Shown here piece after piece: positions 25,001 to 38,300 of a stretch of 64,000 bases of DNA (positions within the stretch are counted from its first letter, which is position 1; each line of letters opens with the position of its first letter). The notes under the pieces are model-generated. The model did not search any database, was not told where the DNA came from, and saw only the letters and a program-made list of their open reading frames with translations. Position numbers and translations under genes: made by a program. This DNA comes from Bubalus kerabau (taxonomy: Eukaryota > Chordata > Mammalia > Artiodactyla > Bovidae). The stretch is from the NCBI RefSeq assembly GCF_029407905.1, contig NC_073643.1, positions 26,626,001 through 26,690,000 of the forward strand, read 5' to 3'.

Positions 25001-28000
25001 TTGGCTTAAAGCTCAACATTCAGAAAACTAAGATCATGGCATCCGGTCCCATCACTTCATGGGAAATACATGGTGAAACAGTGGAAACAGTGTCAGACTG
25101 TATTTTTTTAGGCTCCAAAATCACTGCAGATGGTGACTGCAGCCATGAAATTAAAAGATGCTTACTCCTTGGAAGGAAAGTTATGACCAACCTAGATAGC
25201 ATATTCAAAAGCAGAGACATTACTTTGCCAACAAAGGTTCGTCTAGTCAAGGCTATGGTTTTTCCTGTGGTCATGTATGGATGTGAGAGTTGGACTGTGA
25301 AGAAGGCTGAGCGCCGAAGAATTGATGCTTTAGAACTGTGGTGTTGGAGAAAACTCTTGAGAGTCCCTTGGACTGCAAGGAGATCCAACCAGTCCATTCT
25401 GAAGGAGATCAGCCCTGGGATTTCTTTGGAAGGAATGATGCTAAAGCTGAAACTCCAGTCCTTTGGCCACCTTATGCGAAGAGTTGACTCATTGGAAAAG
25501 ACCCTAATGCTGGGAGGGATTGGGGGCAGGAGGAGAAGGGGACGACAGATGATGAAATGGTTGGATGGCATCACTGACTCGATGGACGTGAGTCTGAGTG
25601 AACTCCGGGACTTGGTGATGGACAGGGAGGCCTGGCGTGCTGCAATGCATGGTGTCGCAAAGAGTCGGACACGACTGAGCAACTGATCTAATCTGATCTG
25701 ATCTGAATCCTTTATTCAATAGGTCCTATCTTTGTGAAAAATATTTAGTTTATTGTTAAGAGAGATAAAAAGAGCAGAAGAGTTAATTCTTGGATTTCAG
25801 AGGCTTTCCAGTAATTTGCAGTGATATAATATCATAGAAGGAAAGATCTAGGTATCTGACAGTGCAGGAATCACATCAAGACTCAAATGGTAAGACAAAC
25901 AAAAAACAAACAGAAAACCTATTTAATAAGCATTTACTAAAGTATGTGCTGGACACTTTGTATTATGTATTTCTTTCAATCTTGAACAAGGCCCAGTGAG
26001 AAAATCAGTACTACTTATTCTTCACTTTACAGATGAGGATATTGAAACTAAAAGATTAAACTAACCACTTAACATCCCCAGAATGGGAGGTCAGATGTTG
26101 AACCCAAGTTGGAAGAGGACATCAAAGACATTGTATTCTCTGTCTTTCATCTATATACTCAAAGTATTTTCTCTTTTGCAACTCCAGAAAGATCAGAGCA
26201 GTTCATTTTGGTTGTTATCAGAAAGTTTCAACAACTATCCAGATTTATAGGCCAAATCCACTGATTAAATAAAGCAATCAGTAGAATGATGAGGTGGGAT
26301 GAATGACATGGAAATTGAGCAATAAAATACTTCTTATTGGAGGTGAATTGTGGTCCCTACAGTGTGATGTATACTTACGGGACTTCTTGGTGGTAACGTT
26401 GACTGGAGGGCTTGCGGGCCCTGTCCCAGCAGTGTTATAAGCTCTCACAGAAGCAAAGTAGACGGTGTTAGCTTTCAGGCCTGTGATATTTTTAGTTGTG
26501 ATGTTTCCACTGACCCTGATTTTGCCAATCATGGATTCTTTGGAATCATCTGTCCAGTATAAAACCTGCTCATTAAAAACATAAAACAAGCAATTTATTG
26601 TTTCCTAATAACTGCCAGCCACAGTGGTGTATGGGAAGAAGTCAGGAGCGCAAACGAGAGGATATTTTTCAATTAAAATGGTTATACAATGAAAACAAAA
26701 TAATCAAAGTCCAAAATTTATATGGAAGAAATTTTTTAAAAAATATGAAATCACAATGGAAATGAGAAAACCTATTTTTTTAAGATTATCATAATAAAAT
26801 ATTTCATGAAATATCTAAAGGGTAACAGCTTTATCCGCCCCCCACCAAAAAAAAAGTGAAAAGTGAAAGTGTTAGTCACCCAGTCATGTCTGACTCTTTG
26901 CAACCCCATGGACTGTAGCCCACCAGGCTCCTCTGTCCATGGGATTCTCCAGGCAAGAATACTGGAATGGGTAGCCATTCTCTTCTCCAGGGGATCTTCC
27001 CGACACAGGGATCGAACCGGAGTCTTCAGCTTTGCAGGCAGATTCTTTACTGTCTGAGCCATCAGAGCTGAAGCCTCAGGTATACAGTAGTAAGTCAGAA
27101 CAAAATAAGAGTCATAGTTTCAATGAAAGACTCACATTATGATGTTTTGCTATTGACATTTCTTCCAGAGTTCTCTGAGTCACAGATGACTTATTAATTC
27201 AGCATATACTGATCCCTTCCTATACATTAGCACTGTTTTAAGCAAATTGGAAAAGACAAGAAAGCATAAAGCATAAGGCATGCCTTTGCACCACTTATAA
27301 TCTAGTTAAGATGTTAGAGCACATATGTGAAAAGAAAGCAGAGGATGCATCTGCCGAAAATCATATGGAAATAAATGCTATAAGACTTTGAAGACACACA
27401 AAACCAGATAATTATCAGATAAGAGAGTTCAAAGAGCAGGGGAGAGTAGAGATGATCTTTGAGAAATAAATAGGGTTCACTTAAGAGGTATGGCCTTCTA
27501 GGACTGGAGTGGCAGAGGCACCTACAGAAAGTAGAACTTTCTGTTTGGACAACATGGTTCATATAAAAGGAGAAAAAAGAATAAAGGCAAAATCCTACTT
27601 TCATTCTAACACCAAAACGAAGTAAACCTTGTTACTCATTTTTGAATCATTAGATTTGCAAGTCAAAGAAGAGTAATTGATTAATAAGTCCCATCTATTA
27701 ACTTTTTGAGAATGAAAGACTGTAAGTTTGAAATGATTTTTTTCACTCTATATAGACTATAAAGGCAGATTAGGAGAATGTAAGCTTTATCTTGTCACAT
27801 AACTGCCTTTTCCGAGATGACTAGCTTTTTTCAAGTAATGCTCCAGTTCAGGATTAGGTTTCCCAGTAAGATTTGTCTATGGTTTAACATCACTAAAGAT
27901 TAAATGCTTATTTCTCCCCAAGAAACAAACATGACTGTAGCTTGGATAATTAAATAAGATAATCACCTGATGACTTTTAAAATTCTACCATTTGTTAATT

Positions 28001-29345
28001 TACTTGCTTAGGATCACCTGGAAAGATCCTCGTCATTAATTCCCCTCTGTAGCTTTGGACACACACTATCTTATATTAAGGGTTTCCTGGGTTGGCTCAG
28101 CGGTAAAGAATCCACCTGCAATGCAAGAGATGCAGGAGACACAAGTTCTTTCCCTGGGTCAGGAAGATCTCTTGGAGGAATAAATAGCAACTCACTCCAG
28201 TATTCTTGCCTGGGAAATCCCATGGACAGATGAGCCTGGTGGGCTACAGTGCATGGGGTCACACAGAGTCAGACACAACTGAGCACGGAATAGCGCAACT
28301 TATATTAAGGACTAGGTTGGTAGTATAGGATTGTTGAACAGAGCTATTGCTAGCTGGCATATTCAGAGTGCAGAGTGAAATTACTGTGGATTACCTCATA
28401 GCCCAGAACTCTTCCAGTGTTTCTATTCCAGGCAATAGCATTCCATGAAACCTCCATTTCTGAAGCAGAAAAGCTTTGAACAGAAGTTCCCCTTGGGGCC
28501 AGTTGAGGTTCTACCATCCAGAGAAAGACACAACTATCTTAAGCAGAGTGGTTCATAGAAAACAAATGCAAAATATACATACAGTCTCAAGGAGGACAAT
28601 TCCAGTATTGACTACAACTTACCATCTTCCCCAGAGTAGATAATGGACGCAGTACTCAGGGGTCCATCTCCTTCCTTATTATATACACCCACTTTGACTT
28701 CAAAGGGAGAGAGAGGGATGATGTTTTCATTTCTGTAAATAAACCTTGATGACTCTACAGATGGTACTCTTTCCTTGGTCCAGGTTGTCGAGCCTACTGG
28801 CCGCAGCATGACGATGTATCCAAAGTCCTCTCCATTCTGTAGTTCTTCTGGAATTGACTTGGGCAGAAGTGATCAGTCACTGAGTATTTACAAAAATATT
28901 TTGTATAGCTATTATAATATTGATTGATTATTTGGCATATCTTTTATAGAGATAAGATGGATATTTACACTGATTAATGAAGTTATTAAAAAAATAAAAT
29001 TTCTATTGGGAATGCCAATTAGAAAAATGATCCCAATTAAAGATACTCAGATAAATAAATGAAAAATTTAAATGGAAATATAAAACAGGTTTTACATGCT
29101 TATATCACCTTCCCTCCCTGCTGCTACCTCTTGGCAACCACAAGTCTGATCTCTATGTCTGTGAGTCTGTTTCTTTTTTGTCGATAGGTTTATTTGTGCC
29201 ATATTTTAGATTCCACATGTAAGTGATATCATGAGAGTTGCATTTCCCTTTTTGAACTACTTCACTTAGTATGATAATCCCTAGTTGCATCATGTTGCTG
29301 CAATGGGCATTATTTTATTCCTTTTATGGTTGAGTATTATTTCAT

Positions 29346-29387
<42 letters not shown>

Positions 29388-32300
29388 AAGAAGATGCATA
29401 TACATATACACACACACACACACATACTCGCCACATATTCTTTATCCATCAGAATCTCTGAATGCTTTAAGTCCTCTCCATTATGGAATTTGAATATGAT
29501 ACATAGGTGTTTGGGGGCAATAATAAATAAACTTAGAGCAAGCAATAAGTAGAAAACGTACAGTAGCAGGACACTGAGGCAGTGGAAGCTAAGAGAAAGT
29601 TGAAGCTGTAAATTATACAGAGAAGAGACAGAATTTAGCTGTTAGTCAAGTAGAAAACTGGGTGTAAAGTAAATGGGAAGAACTGAAGGACAAGCAGGAG
29701 GGACTGTTGGAGCTGGGGCTGGATTATCAGAGTCGCTGACAGCAGGATAGGGCTACTGGTCTCAGAACAGTGGTGAACAGTGTTTCAATTCTTCATTTAA
29801 TCTGTCTGCTTAGCTACTGAGACTTTTTCCCATTCTCAGTATTTCTCAAGTAGCTTTAAAATCAGTTTAGTTCAGTTCAGTCACTCAGTGATGTCCAACT
29901 CTTTGCGACCGCATGGACTGCAGCACGCCATGATGGAATCCTGTCCATCATGAACTCCCAGAGCTTACTCAAACTCATGTCCATTGAGTTGGTGATGCAT
30001 CCAACCATCTCATCCTCTGTCATCCCCTTCTCCTCCTGCCTTCAATCTTTCCCAGCATCAGAGTCTTTTCCAATGAGTCAGTTCTTCACATCAGGTGGCC
30101 AGAGTATTGGAGCTTCAGCTTCAGAATCAGTTCCCTCCAAAGAATATTCAGGGCTCATCAAGAGGCTCTCACTTTCTTCCTTTAGAGTGGTATCATCTGC
30201 ATATCTGAGGTTGTTGATATTTCTCCCAACAATCTTGATTTGAGCTTATGTTTCATCCAGCCTGGCATTTCACATAATGTACTCTGCCCATATAAGTTAA
30301 ATAAGCAGGGTGACAATATACAGCTTTGATATACTCCTTTCCCAATTTGGAACCAGTCTGTTGTTCCATGTCCATTTCTAACTGTTGCTTCTTGACCTGC
30401 ATATAGATTTCTCAGGAGGCACGTAAGGTGGTATGGTATTCACATCTCTTTAAGAATTTTCCACAGTTTTTTGTGATTCACACAGTCAAAGGATTTGGTG
30501 TAGTCAATTAAGCAGAAGTAGATGTTTTTCTGGAATTCTCTTGCTTTTTTAAAGATCCAACAGATGTTGGAAACATGATCTTTAAAATAAATCCCCATTA
30601 GTCGAGATGACCTGAGCTGGTCTCTACTTCTTACCATGTAGAACAATCTAATAAATACAGACAGTGAAAAGTGGAAGAAATACTCAGTCTTGAAATCTTA
30701 GAAAAGAAAATGCTTTCTTGTGTTAACACTTCTCTTTCACAGATAGATCAGAATTAAAACAGTTAACTTTGAGTGGTATGGAAGTGATTTATAAGAGTTT
30801 AAGACACTTGCTAGAGTACTTGACTTGTTTTGGATGCTTCTCTAATCTCAGATTTAATCGGCATGTTTAGTTCATCTGAGAAATGGAGGACTTCTGCTTT
30901 TGTTAGCTAAGTACAATTAATGTTTCACATGGCATTCCCTCAAGAAAGATCTGCATCCAACATATTCAGTTTAGAAGGGAAAAGAGACTTCTTTAGGTTC
31001 TTCCTTTCATCCTTTTAATATTGGCTGATCCAATGATGGAGAAATATACAGAGCTATTTAAGGTGGCCAGAAAGAGAATTTTCTCCTTTAAACAAAGAAA
31101 GTATTCAACAGTATACAGAAATTCAGACATTCCACTGGTAATGAAATCTCTTAAAGCTGATAAAGGCTAAAAATATAATTTTTCACCACTGTGTCTGTAG
31201 GAAATAAATTTTTAGTATAGACCAAGAGTCAACAAGCTATGGCCTTTGAACCAAACCTGATCTATAGGCCTGGTTTTGAAAATAAAGTGTTTTGAAAACA
31301 CAGTCACACCTGTGTTATGTATAATGATATACGGCTTTTGAATGACAATGGCAAGGTTGAACAGTTGTGAAAAAAGACCATACATCCTGTAAGACTGAAT
31401 AGTTTCACTGACCTTTTAGAAAAAAGTGTACCAACTGCCAGTTTAGGTGTTTATCTTTTACTGTTCAGTGTTTTATAGTCACATTTTATGTGAGATATTT
31501 ACCACAAGCATCTCAAAGTTGGGAGTACTTTGAAGTATAAATGAAGATAAGATGTGAAGATATGAGTAAAAATACTTTAGAAAAGGAGTTAGCAGTTATT
31601 CCTTCTCTAGGATTAGATATCATGTCTGCTGCTGCTGCTGCTAAGTCACTTCAGTCGTGTCCAACTCTGTGCGACCCCATAGACAACAGCCCACCAGGCT
31701 CCCCCGTCCCTGGGATTCTCCAGGCAAGAACACTGGAGTGGGTTGCCATTTCCTTCTCCAATGCATGAAAGTGAAAAGTCAAAATGAAGTCGCTCAGTCG
31801 TGTTCGACTCTGTGCGACCCCATGGACTGCTGCCTACCAGGCTCCTCCGTCCTTGGGATTTTCCAGGCAAGAGTACTGGAGTGGGGTGCCATTGCCTTCT
31901 CCAGGTATCATGTCTAGGTTAGTGCAAACAAAACAAACCAAAATAGAAATATACACAAAATACACATAACTTTGGTATAGAAGAAAACATAGGTCTATTA
32001 TACTACAGTGTAATTATAAACCACAGTGATGGAGTCAAACTGAATTTAGAACAGTGATTGGACCTGGATTAGTGCTAAAAGTTCAAGGGGGTACTTCTTC
32101 ATCCACAATGAATGACTTTGGCCTTCAGTGGTCTCTTTGTACTCCCAAGTTCTTTTTCAAAACCTTGTTCAGATATGCTATGATGATATGCTACTGACAT
32201 CCTCTCAGACTGAGTTAAGACTGTCCTGTTGGGTTCTGAGCATTCAGACCTTTTCTTAAAAATTTATTTTTGTACCCTGACTGCTTGGAACAGTGTGATT

Positions 32301-35300
32301 ACTTATTAATTACACATTCATTGAATTAAAAACATTACTACATTCCTGGTGGCTCAAACTAATGTGTTCATCTCCTCCTAGGTATACATACCTGATTCCT
32401 TGAAGAAGTTGGGGCACCAGAAGAATTTGGCTCAGTAACTGCATGTACGTGATGCCAAATGTGAATGATAAATGGGAATTTGCATCCATTTATAGTTTCT
32501 GTTAGTATCTGCATATTTGATATCCCAAGAAAAATACACAAAGGGATTGATTTTAATTGAATTTTTAAAAAATTTAGGTCAGAAAAAAATTTTTGTAAAG
32601 TGATAGATTCTCAAATATTGGGGAATCTAGGGTCTCTTGCAGCAACACAAAAGCAGCAATATAGAACACATAAGAGAATAGGACTGGTGGTGGTGAATGT
32701 ATTTCAGGCAGGAGGCCAGATTTGGCCTGTAAGTGAAGGTCTGTGGAACCCAGCTTAAGAAAAAGAACACTATAAATCATGGAAAGATTTTTTGTTGTTA
32801 ATTTATATCATCTCTATTTAAGAATAGTATACATAGAATTTCCCATTATCCCCATGTATAGACTGAGTAAAAACCACAATTTACCTACCTTTAGTAATTA
32901 CTGACCATGGAGGAAAAAAATAGGTGAAGTCAGGCAACTGATGAAATACTCATATGACTTTCAAAGAATATTGAAACCTATATAACCTACTCACCATTCC
33001 ATAAAAACAATCCTTTTAGACCACTCGAGAGTCAGTGTTTTTTGTGGGAAACTTGTTTGGTAGACAGGAATTATTTTAACTTAATATTCAAAGCAAATAC
33101 AGAACTCCCACCTTCCCTGAACCCTAACTTTGCATAGGAACCATTGGAATTCTAATTCAGGACAAAGTGAAAGAGAATGGAATGAAAGGCCTGTGGTCAG
33201 ATGCTTCTCTGTCCATCAGTCTCACATTTCTAAATCTGTTTTCTGGATGTGGCATCATGACCACCTAACACTGTCATGGAGTAAATGACATGAAATGTCC
33301 AGCACAGCATCTAAAATCCTGTAAGTTCTCGACAAGTGAGTTACCCCTGTGTCAGGCCTCTTAGGATCCCATCACTCTCCCAGGGCCACACCTGGCTCCT
33401 GGCTCTCTGTCCCAACTTTTAGAAAACATCTATGTGTCTCCATGTTCTCTCATATGAAGAGAGCTTAATACTACTACTCTTTCTGTAATGGAATTTCGTG
33501 AGGAATAAAATGAACCATGTATATAGAATGTTTTATACTACTGCAAAATCATTTACAGATGCAATGTATTACTACTGTTCTGCAATGGTATTTCTCAACC
33601 TCAGCGCTCTTGACATCTGGGGGCATGTATTTTATTGTCATGAGTGGGGGTGGGTACTATCCTGTGCATTGTAGGATGTTCATCAGCATTCTCACCTCAG
33701 ATACAACCCTCCCCTCAGTTGTAAAAAACCATACACGTCCTCAGGTATTGTAAAATATCTCCTGAGGCATGAATCACCCCCGACCTCTTAATGAGAGCCC
33801 CTCTAATGTATCAGACATCACAATTTTTAACTAAAACATCCATGGCCATCATGTTCTTAGGTGTAATGTTAAAATGTCCAAAGAAGTAGATGTTATGGCT
33901 ATGAAAATTATCATCACTGTGTCAAAAGCAAGTACACGGGGCAATGACATGGCAAGGCTCTTTTATCAATTATACCTGAGGCTCAAAGCTGATAATAAAG
34001 GCATGAAATGCAATGCATTCCAAAGAGTACAAACCATTTATATGTAGGACTCCTTGGCACAACTTAGCCTATGAAAAATAAAAGTGAAAGTCGCTCAGTC
34101 GTGTCCGACTCTTAGCGACCCCATGGACTGTATAGTCCATGGAATTCTCCAGGCCAGAATGTTGGAGTGAGTAGCTGTTCCCTTCTCCAGGGGATCTTCC
34201 AAACCCAAGGACTGAACCCAGGTCTCCTGCATTGCAGGTGGATTCTTTACTAGCTGAGCCACAAGGGAATGACCCAAGAAAAATGCACAGAAAGGGAGTG
34301 CTGATTTAAGGGAGAGACTAGTAGGGAGATATTTCTTTTGAGACAATTGTAGAAAAAGCTGTGTATTCCCACCCCCTGCCCAAGAGAAGTAAAGGGGCTA
34401 CTTCTTACCTCTTGCCTAACCAAGTGACAAGGCTTCAGGAAAAAAAAAAAAGACTCATGGAATGTGGGGGATATGGGGAATTTGTCTGGAATTTGGGGGA
34501 TGTGGGTTCTTTTAACTGGCAAATGCCTGAGAAACTTCCAAAGAGGAGAGAGACCTGGACAGTGTATTGTAGCAGAGTAAAGACAGGCCAAGTGGGGACT
34601 CATTGCACCTCCACAGAACATGGAACAAAGGTGTATGTTTGCTGAGGGCAGATTTGAAGCCCATGTAGGAAGCTGTCCGTGAGCACCATTAAAAGGGGCT
34701 ATCCACAAACAGTATCTAGAAGAGAGAGATGACCTATAACCGAGAATCTGGCCATGGACCACCAGACTCCAGTAACTGAGGAGACCTTCCAACAGCCTGC
34801 GCCAAGAGATGACAACTAGAAGGCCCCAGTGGGGCACCTCCTGGACCTTCCCCACCACCACCACCAAAAAAAATCATGGCAAAACAAACAACTGCTCTCT
34901 GAAATGTCAGTTAGAGTATACCAAAGGCAAATTACAAATGACCATCAACCAGGACCATTTCTGTCCATTACCTCTTCTCCCAATCCTAATTCACTATAAC
35001 TCTGGAGGAATTATCTTGGGAAAGGAGAAATTGAATAGCAGAATGAAGGAAAGGGGAGAACTGAATATGTATTCTCTTTCACACTATTGAATTCCTTACC
35101 TAAGGCAGACCTGAGCATCTGGAAATGAGAAACTTTAGATTGGCTGAAAGTCCAAATTTTATGGTAATAACAAACAGGTTTAAAAAATTTTAAAGTACAA
35201 AAATCAACCTACCTGTTAATAATGATGATTACAAAAGCTATGCCGTCTGCCTAAGCTTTCATCTACATGCAGGGAAGAACAAATTGGAAGGATTTAAAGA

Positions 35301-38300
35301 GCAATGATAGGGAAAAAATTATTTTTTACCTGCATTCTGCTGAGCCTAACTCATGAATATTTAGAGGTAATAAATAAAATAATTTCTAGTTCATCAACTA
35401 GTAAGAAAAATGCTACTGACCCACCATCAGCAGACATCGGGCTATGTTTCATATTTGGGAAAGAATTGTATTGAGTTAGTCAACACAATTGTTGGGGGAA
35501 AAATACTCTCTTAATTGGGGGAAAAATACAAAAATTTTCCAATACTTCCTCTAAATTATGCATCATCAGGAGTCTCTCATACCATGTATTTTTATATACT
35601 CAATAGTGATCAAATAAATCTTCTTTGTTTTTCAATATTCTTCTTGGCCAGCTAAATCTTTTTCCCTCAAAATAACTGAGTTGGATAGAAAATTACCTCC
35701 CAAGTAATGATGAGTTCAGACCGACTTCCTCCTCCTCCATTGATGTTTGTTGGTGCCACGGCAGGGACTAAAAGCAACCAAGAGAAACGTAGGATGGCAA
35801 TTATTAAAGTATTTTTTCATCATGAAGAACTTTATTTTTGGATTTCACCTTAAAAAAATCTCACGCAGGCACATTATGAGAGAGTCTTCATTTTTAATGA
35901 ACATAAATTATGTTTACACATATCAAAATTTCTAAGAGAGAGGACACAGTGTTTGATACATGAGCACCCTGGCTCCAAAATCGAGTAACATCATGTGTTT
36001 GATATTATTATGCATCATCTACTAATTGGCAAAATGATGTTCCATTCAGATGGTAACAGCAACACTGCTGATTTAGTGCCTAATTATACAGTTGTGCTGT
36101 AAACAAATTACTGAGGCAGTCTATTAATTAATTTTTTTCCAATAAACAAACTAAAATAATTTTTCTTTTTGTTAGTCATCAGGATATTTTAACGATTAAA
36201 AATGAATCCTTAAAATATATCAATTAAAATAGTCTTGGTTTATAATTTCATGTTTGAATCTCAAATCTCTCACTACAGAACAGGACCTTTCCTCTAATTT
36301 TTCACAGTCAATGTAAGAAGATGTTCTCTGATCAAGGATGTGATTGAGAGAATTACCTGGGTTTAACTTCAGTACCCTAAGACTCAGTGGTAGAATAATA
36401 CAGAGACTGATCATGTCTACAAATTAGGAAAATATACATCCTTCAACTGTACCTTTGTAAGGACTAGTATAATGAAATATAAACATTTCAAGGTAAATTG
36501 TAGAATTGATGACAACTGTGAGCATGAGTGGAGTAGTGTAGTGTGTAATCAGAATGAAGTTTTACTTTATACATGTTGAAGTGTTAAAAAGCAGTTTTCC
36601 TGAAATAATAACAAATGTATGCTAAATCTGTGATAAGGATACTTTTTAAAGGTTGAATTATATGCAATTATTTATATTCAATCATTTTAAATTAAAATAT
36701 GCAATGTTTAATTTCTCATTTAAAATTTTTCTTCTACCATGGGTACCATTCAGATAAATCTAAACTACTTATTTTATTTATTCCCATTTCATACATATTT
36801 AACTCCATAAATGATATAAGGATACAATAATCTCCTTTCCTTTTTAAATAGTAACACCAAACATTACCCACTTTCATATTCACATTAACCCTAACTTTGC
36901 CAATTTTGATCTTCAGAATTTATTCAGATGATTGCCTTGCACCCATACTCTATTTTCTAAGTCTTCCAATGCCTTTGGCCAAGTGCAGTGTGAATCAGAA
37001 TAGATTCTATAGTTGCAAGGATTTTTAGTACACAATAGCTTTACAGTGACATACTTTAGGACAATTGAATAGTTCAGATGTATAAGAAAATTATTTTAAA
37101 TTATGCTTAACTCTTTCAAAGTCATCAGTATTCTGGGTAATAGCAGTTCCTTTTTTTATTCAGTTTTCAAACAAACCATACTAATACTAAAACCATATTG
37201 AGAGGAATTATTTTTGATGATACCATCCCTCAAAAAAAGGTCACACTTCAGTATGATTTGGAGATTCAGGAAAATCATTATAAATACCAAGTTTCATTAT
37301 GCTACTGAAATGAGAGTATCAGTGATTAACAGAAAGTGACATTAAAAACTTAATTGTAAACCTTTAGAGTCAGCATCAACACTGCCCAGAGCTTCCATAA
37401 TACAAATCAGCTTTAAACAATTTAAACTGAAGCTAGTATCCAGAGTCATGAGGCACATGTCTAGATTCATATAAGGTTGTTCTGTGATAGGGCTTGGGAA
37501 TTTCTATGTTTAGGCATTTCACTATGTCAGGCCTTTTCTCATTTAGTTCATGGACTACTGTTAATGGTGAATGCTGGAGCTTAAGTCTGGATGTCTGCTT
37601 TCTAATACTGACTGTCCAAGATCATCAGCTACATCCTGGCCTTCCTTTTCTTCTATTAAAGACTCATCTCTTAGCTCTAAATTTTTTTAGAATGATTTAA
37701 TTTATGATATCACTATCGAATATATTATTTTCCAGCCCCAGTCCTATAATAAAATGACTTACATTACCTTTAGTTTAAAAAGTGATTTATTGACATCTGA
37801 CAGTTGCACACACTTTTTTGGAAGTAATTTGTGTGTGTTAAACCAAGCCAGCAGCAGCATGATCCTTCATAGGTGACTGGATAAGAATATGAATTTTTTT
37901 GGCTAGATTCATTGAGATTATCAAATGTTACCTTGGATGTGAAAGTTTGAGTGGAACAAAGAGTATCCATTGAAAAGAGTTTAAGAAGGTGTGATTTCTG
38001 AGGCAGGTTCTACTTGTATTCTTCTGTTCAGCAAACCACTTGATGCTCAATTAGTGCTTCTGTTAAATGAGTTTAACATTCACCTCATTTGCATGTGGAA
38101 AAATTGATGCTATCACTCATTGAAGCTGCAAAGCTAGGTCAGAGTTGAAAAATAAGTGGAAATGTGTGGCTGACTGCACCAACAGATTCGTAGTTAATTC
38201 TTGGCTACAATATTTAATGAAACAATTGGTAATATATTTACATTTACAAATCTACAGATTCTCTATTGGATTTTGGCTAGAAAATAGATAAGATGAAAGG

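Larger units (their letters stand above)
13082..26378 (-). other. CNTN6 large intron between FN3 and FN4
   Basis: A 13.3 kb intron dominated by forward-strand retroelements: BovB at 15083, 20994 and 24026, L1 tail at 18470, Bov-A2 at 19494 and 22201, plus an old LTR, MER2 and MIR fragments. The stretches 13090-15080, 15840-18470 and 22650-23300 show nothing I can name. Confidence 0.8.
26566..28394 (-). other. CNTN6 intron within FNIII domain 3
   Basis: A 1.8 kb intron holding a reverse Bov-tA (26855-27064) and a forward Bov-tA (28082-28298), which can pair with each other in RNA. The middle (27070-28060) shows an old L2-like fragment near 27195 and otherwise nothing. Confidence 0.8.
28858..35696 (-). 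other. CNTN6 intron within FNIII domain 2
   Basis: A 6.8 kb intron with L1 (29098), BovB (29862), a hAT-like fossil (31210), Bov-A2 (31628), MER5A-like (33580), Bov-tA (34081) and a block of unidentified, relatively GC-rich sequence (34330-35090). I recognise nothing in 30600-31200 or 32050-33450. Confidence 0.8.

Noticed and set aside
25020..25682. 220-codon open frame on the minus strand
   Set aside because: It is the mirror of the BovB coding frame; similar antisense frames recur in every BovB copy here.
24031..25686. BovB frame as a domesticated host gene
   Set aside because: 5' truncation, retained BovB 3' tail and lack of introns or promoter fit a plain recent insertion.
29340..29430. 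CRISPR-like repeat
   Set aside because: It is a dinucleotide microsatellite within an L1 fragment of a mammalian genome.
34250..34867. 205-codon minus frame as a gene
   Set aside because: It runs into a Bov-tA SINE, has low-complexity ends, no domain and no splice context. Kept only as part of an unidentified block.
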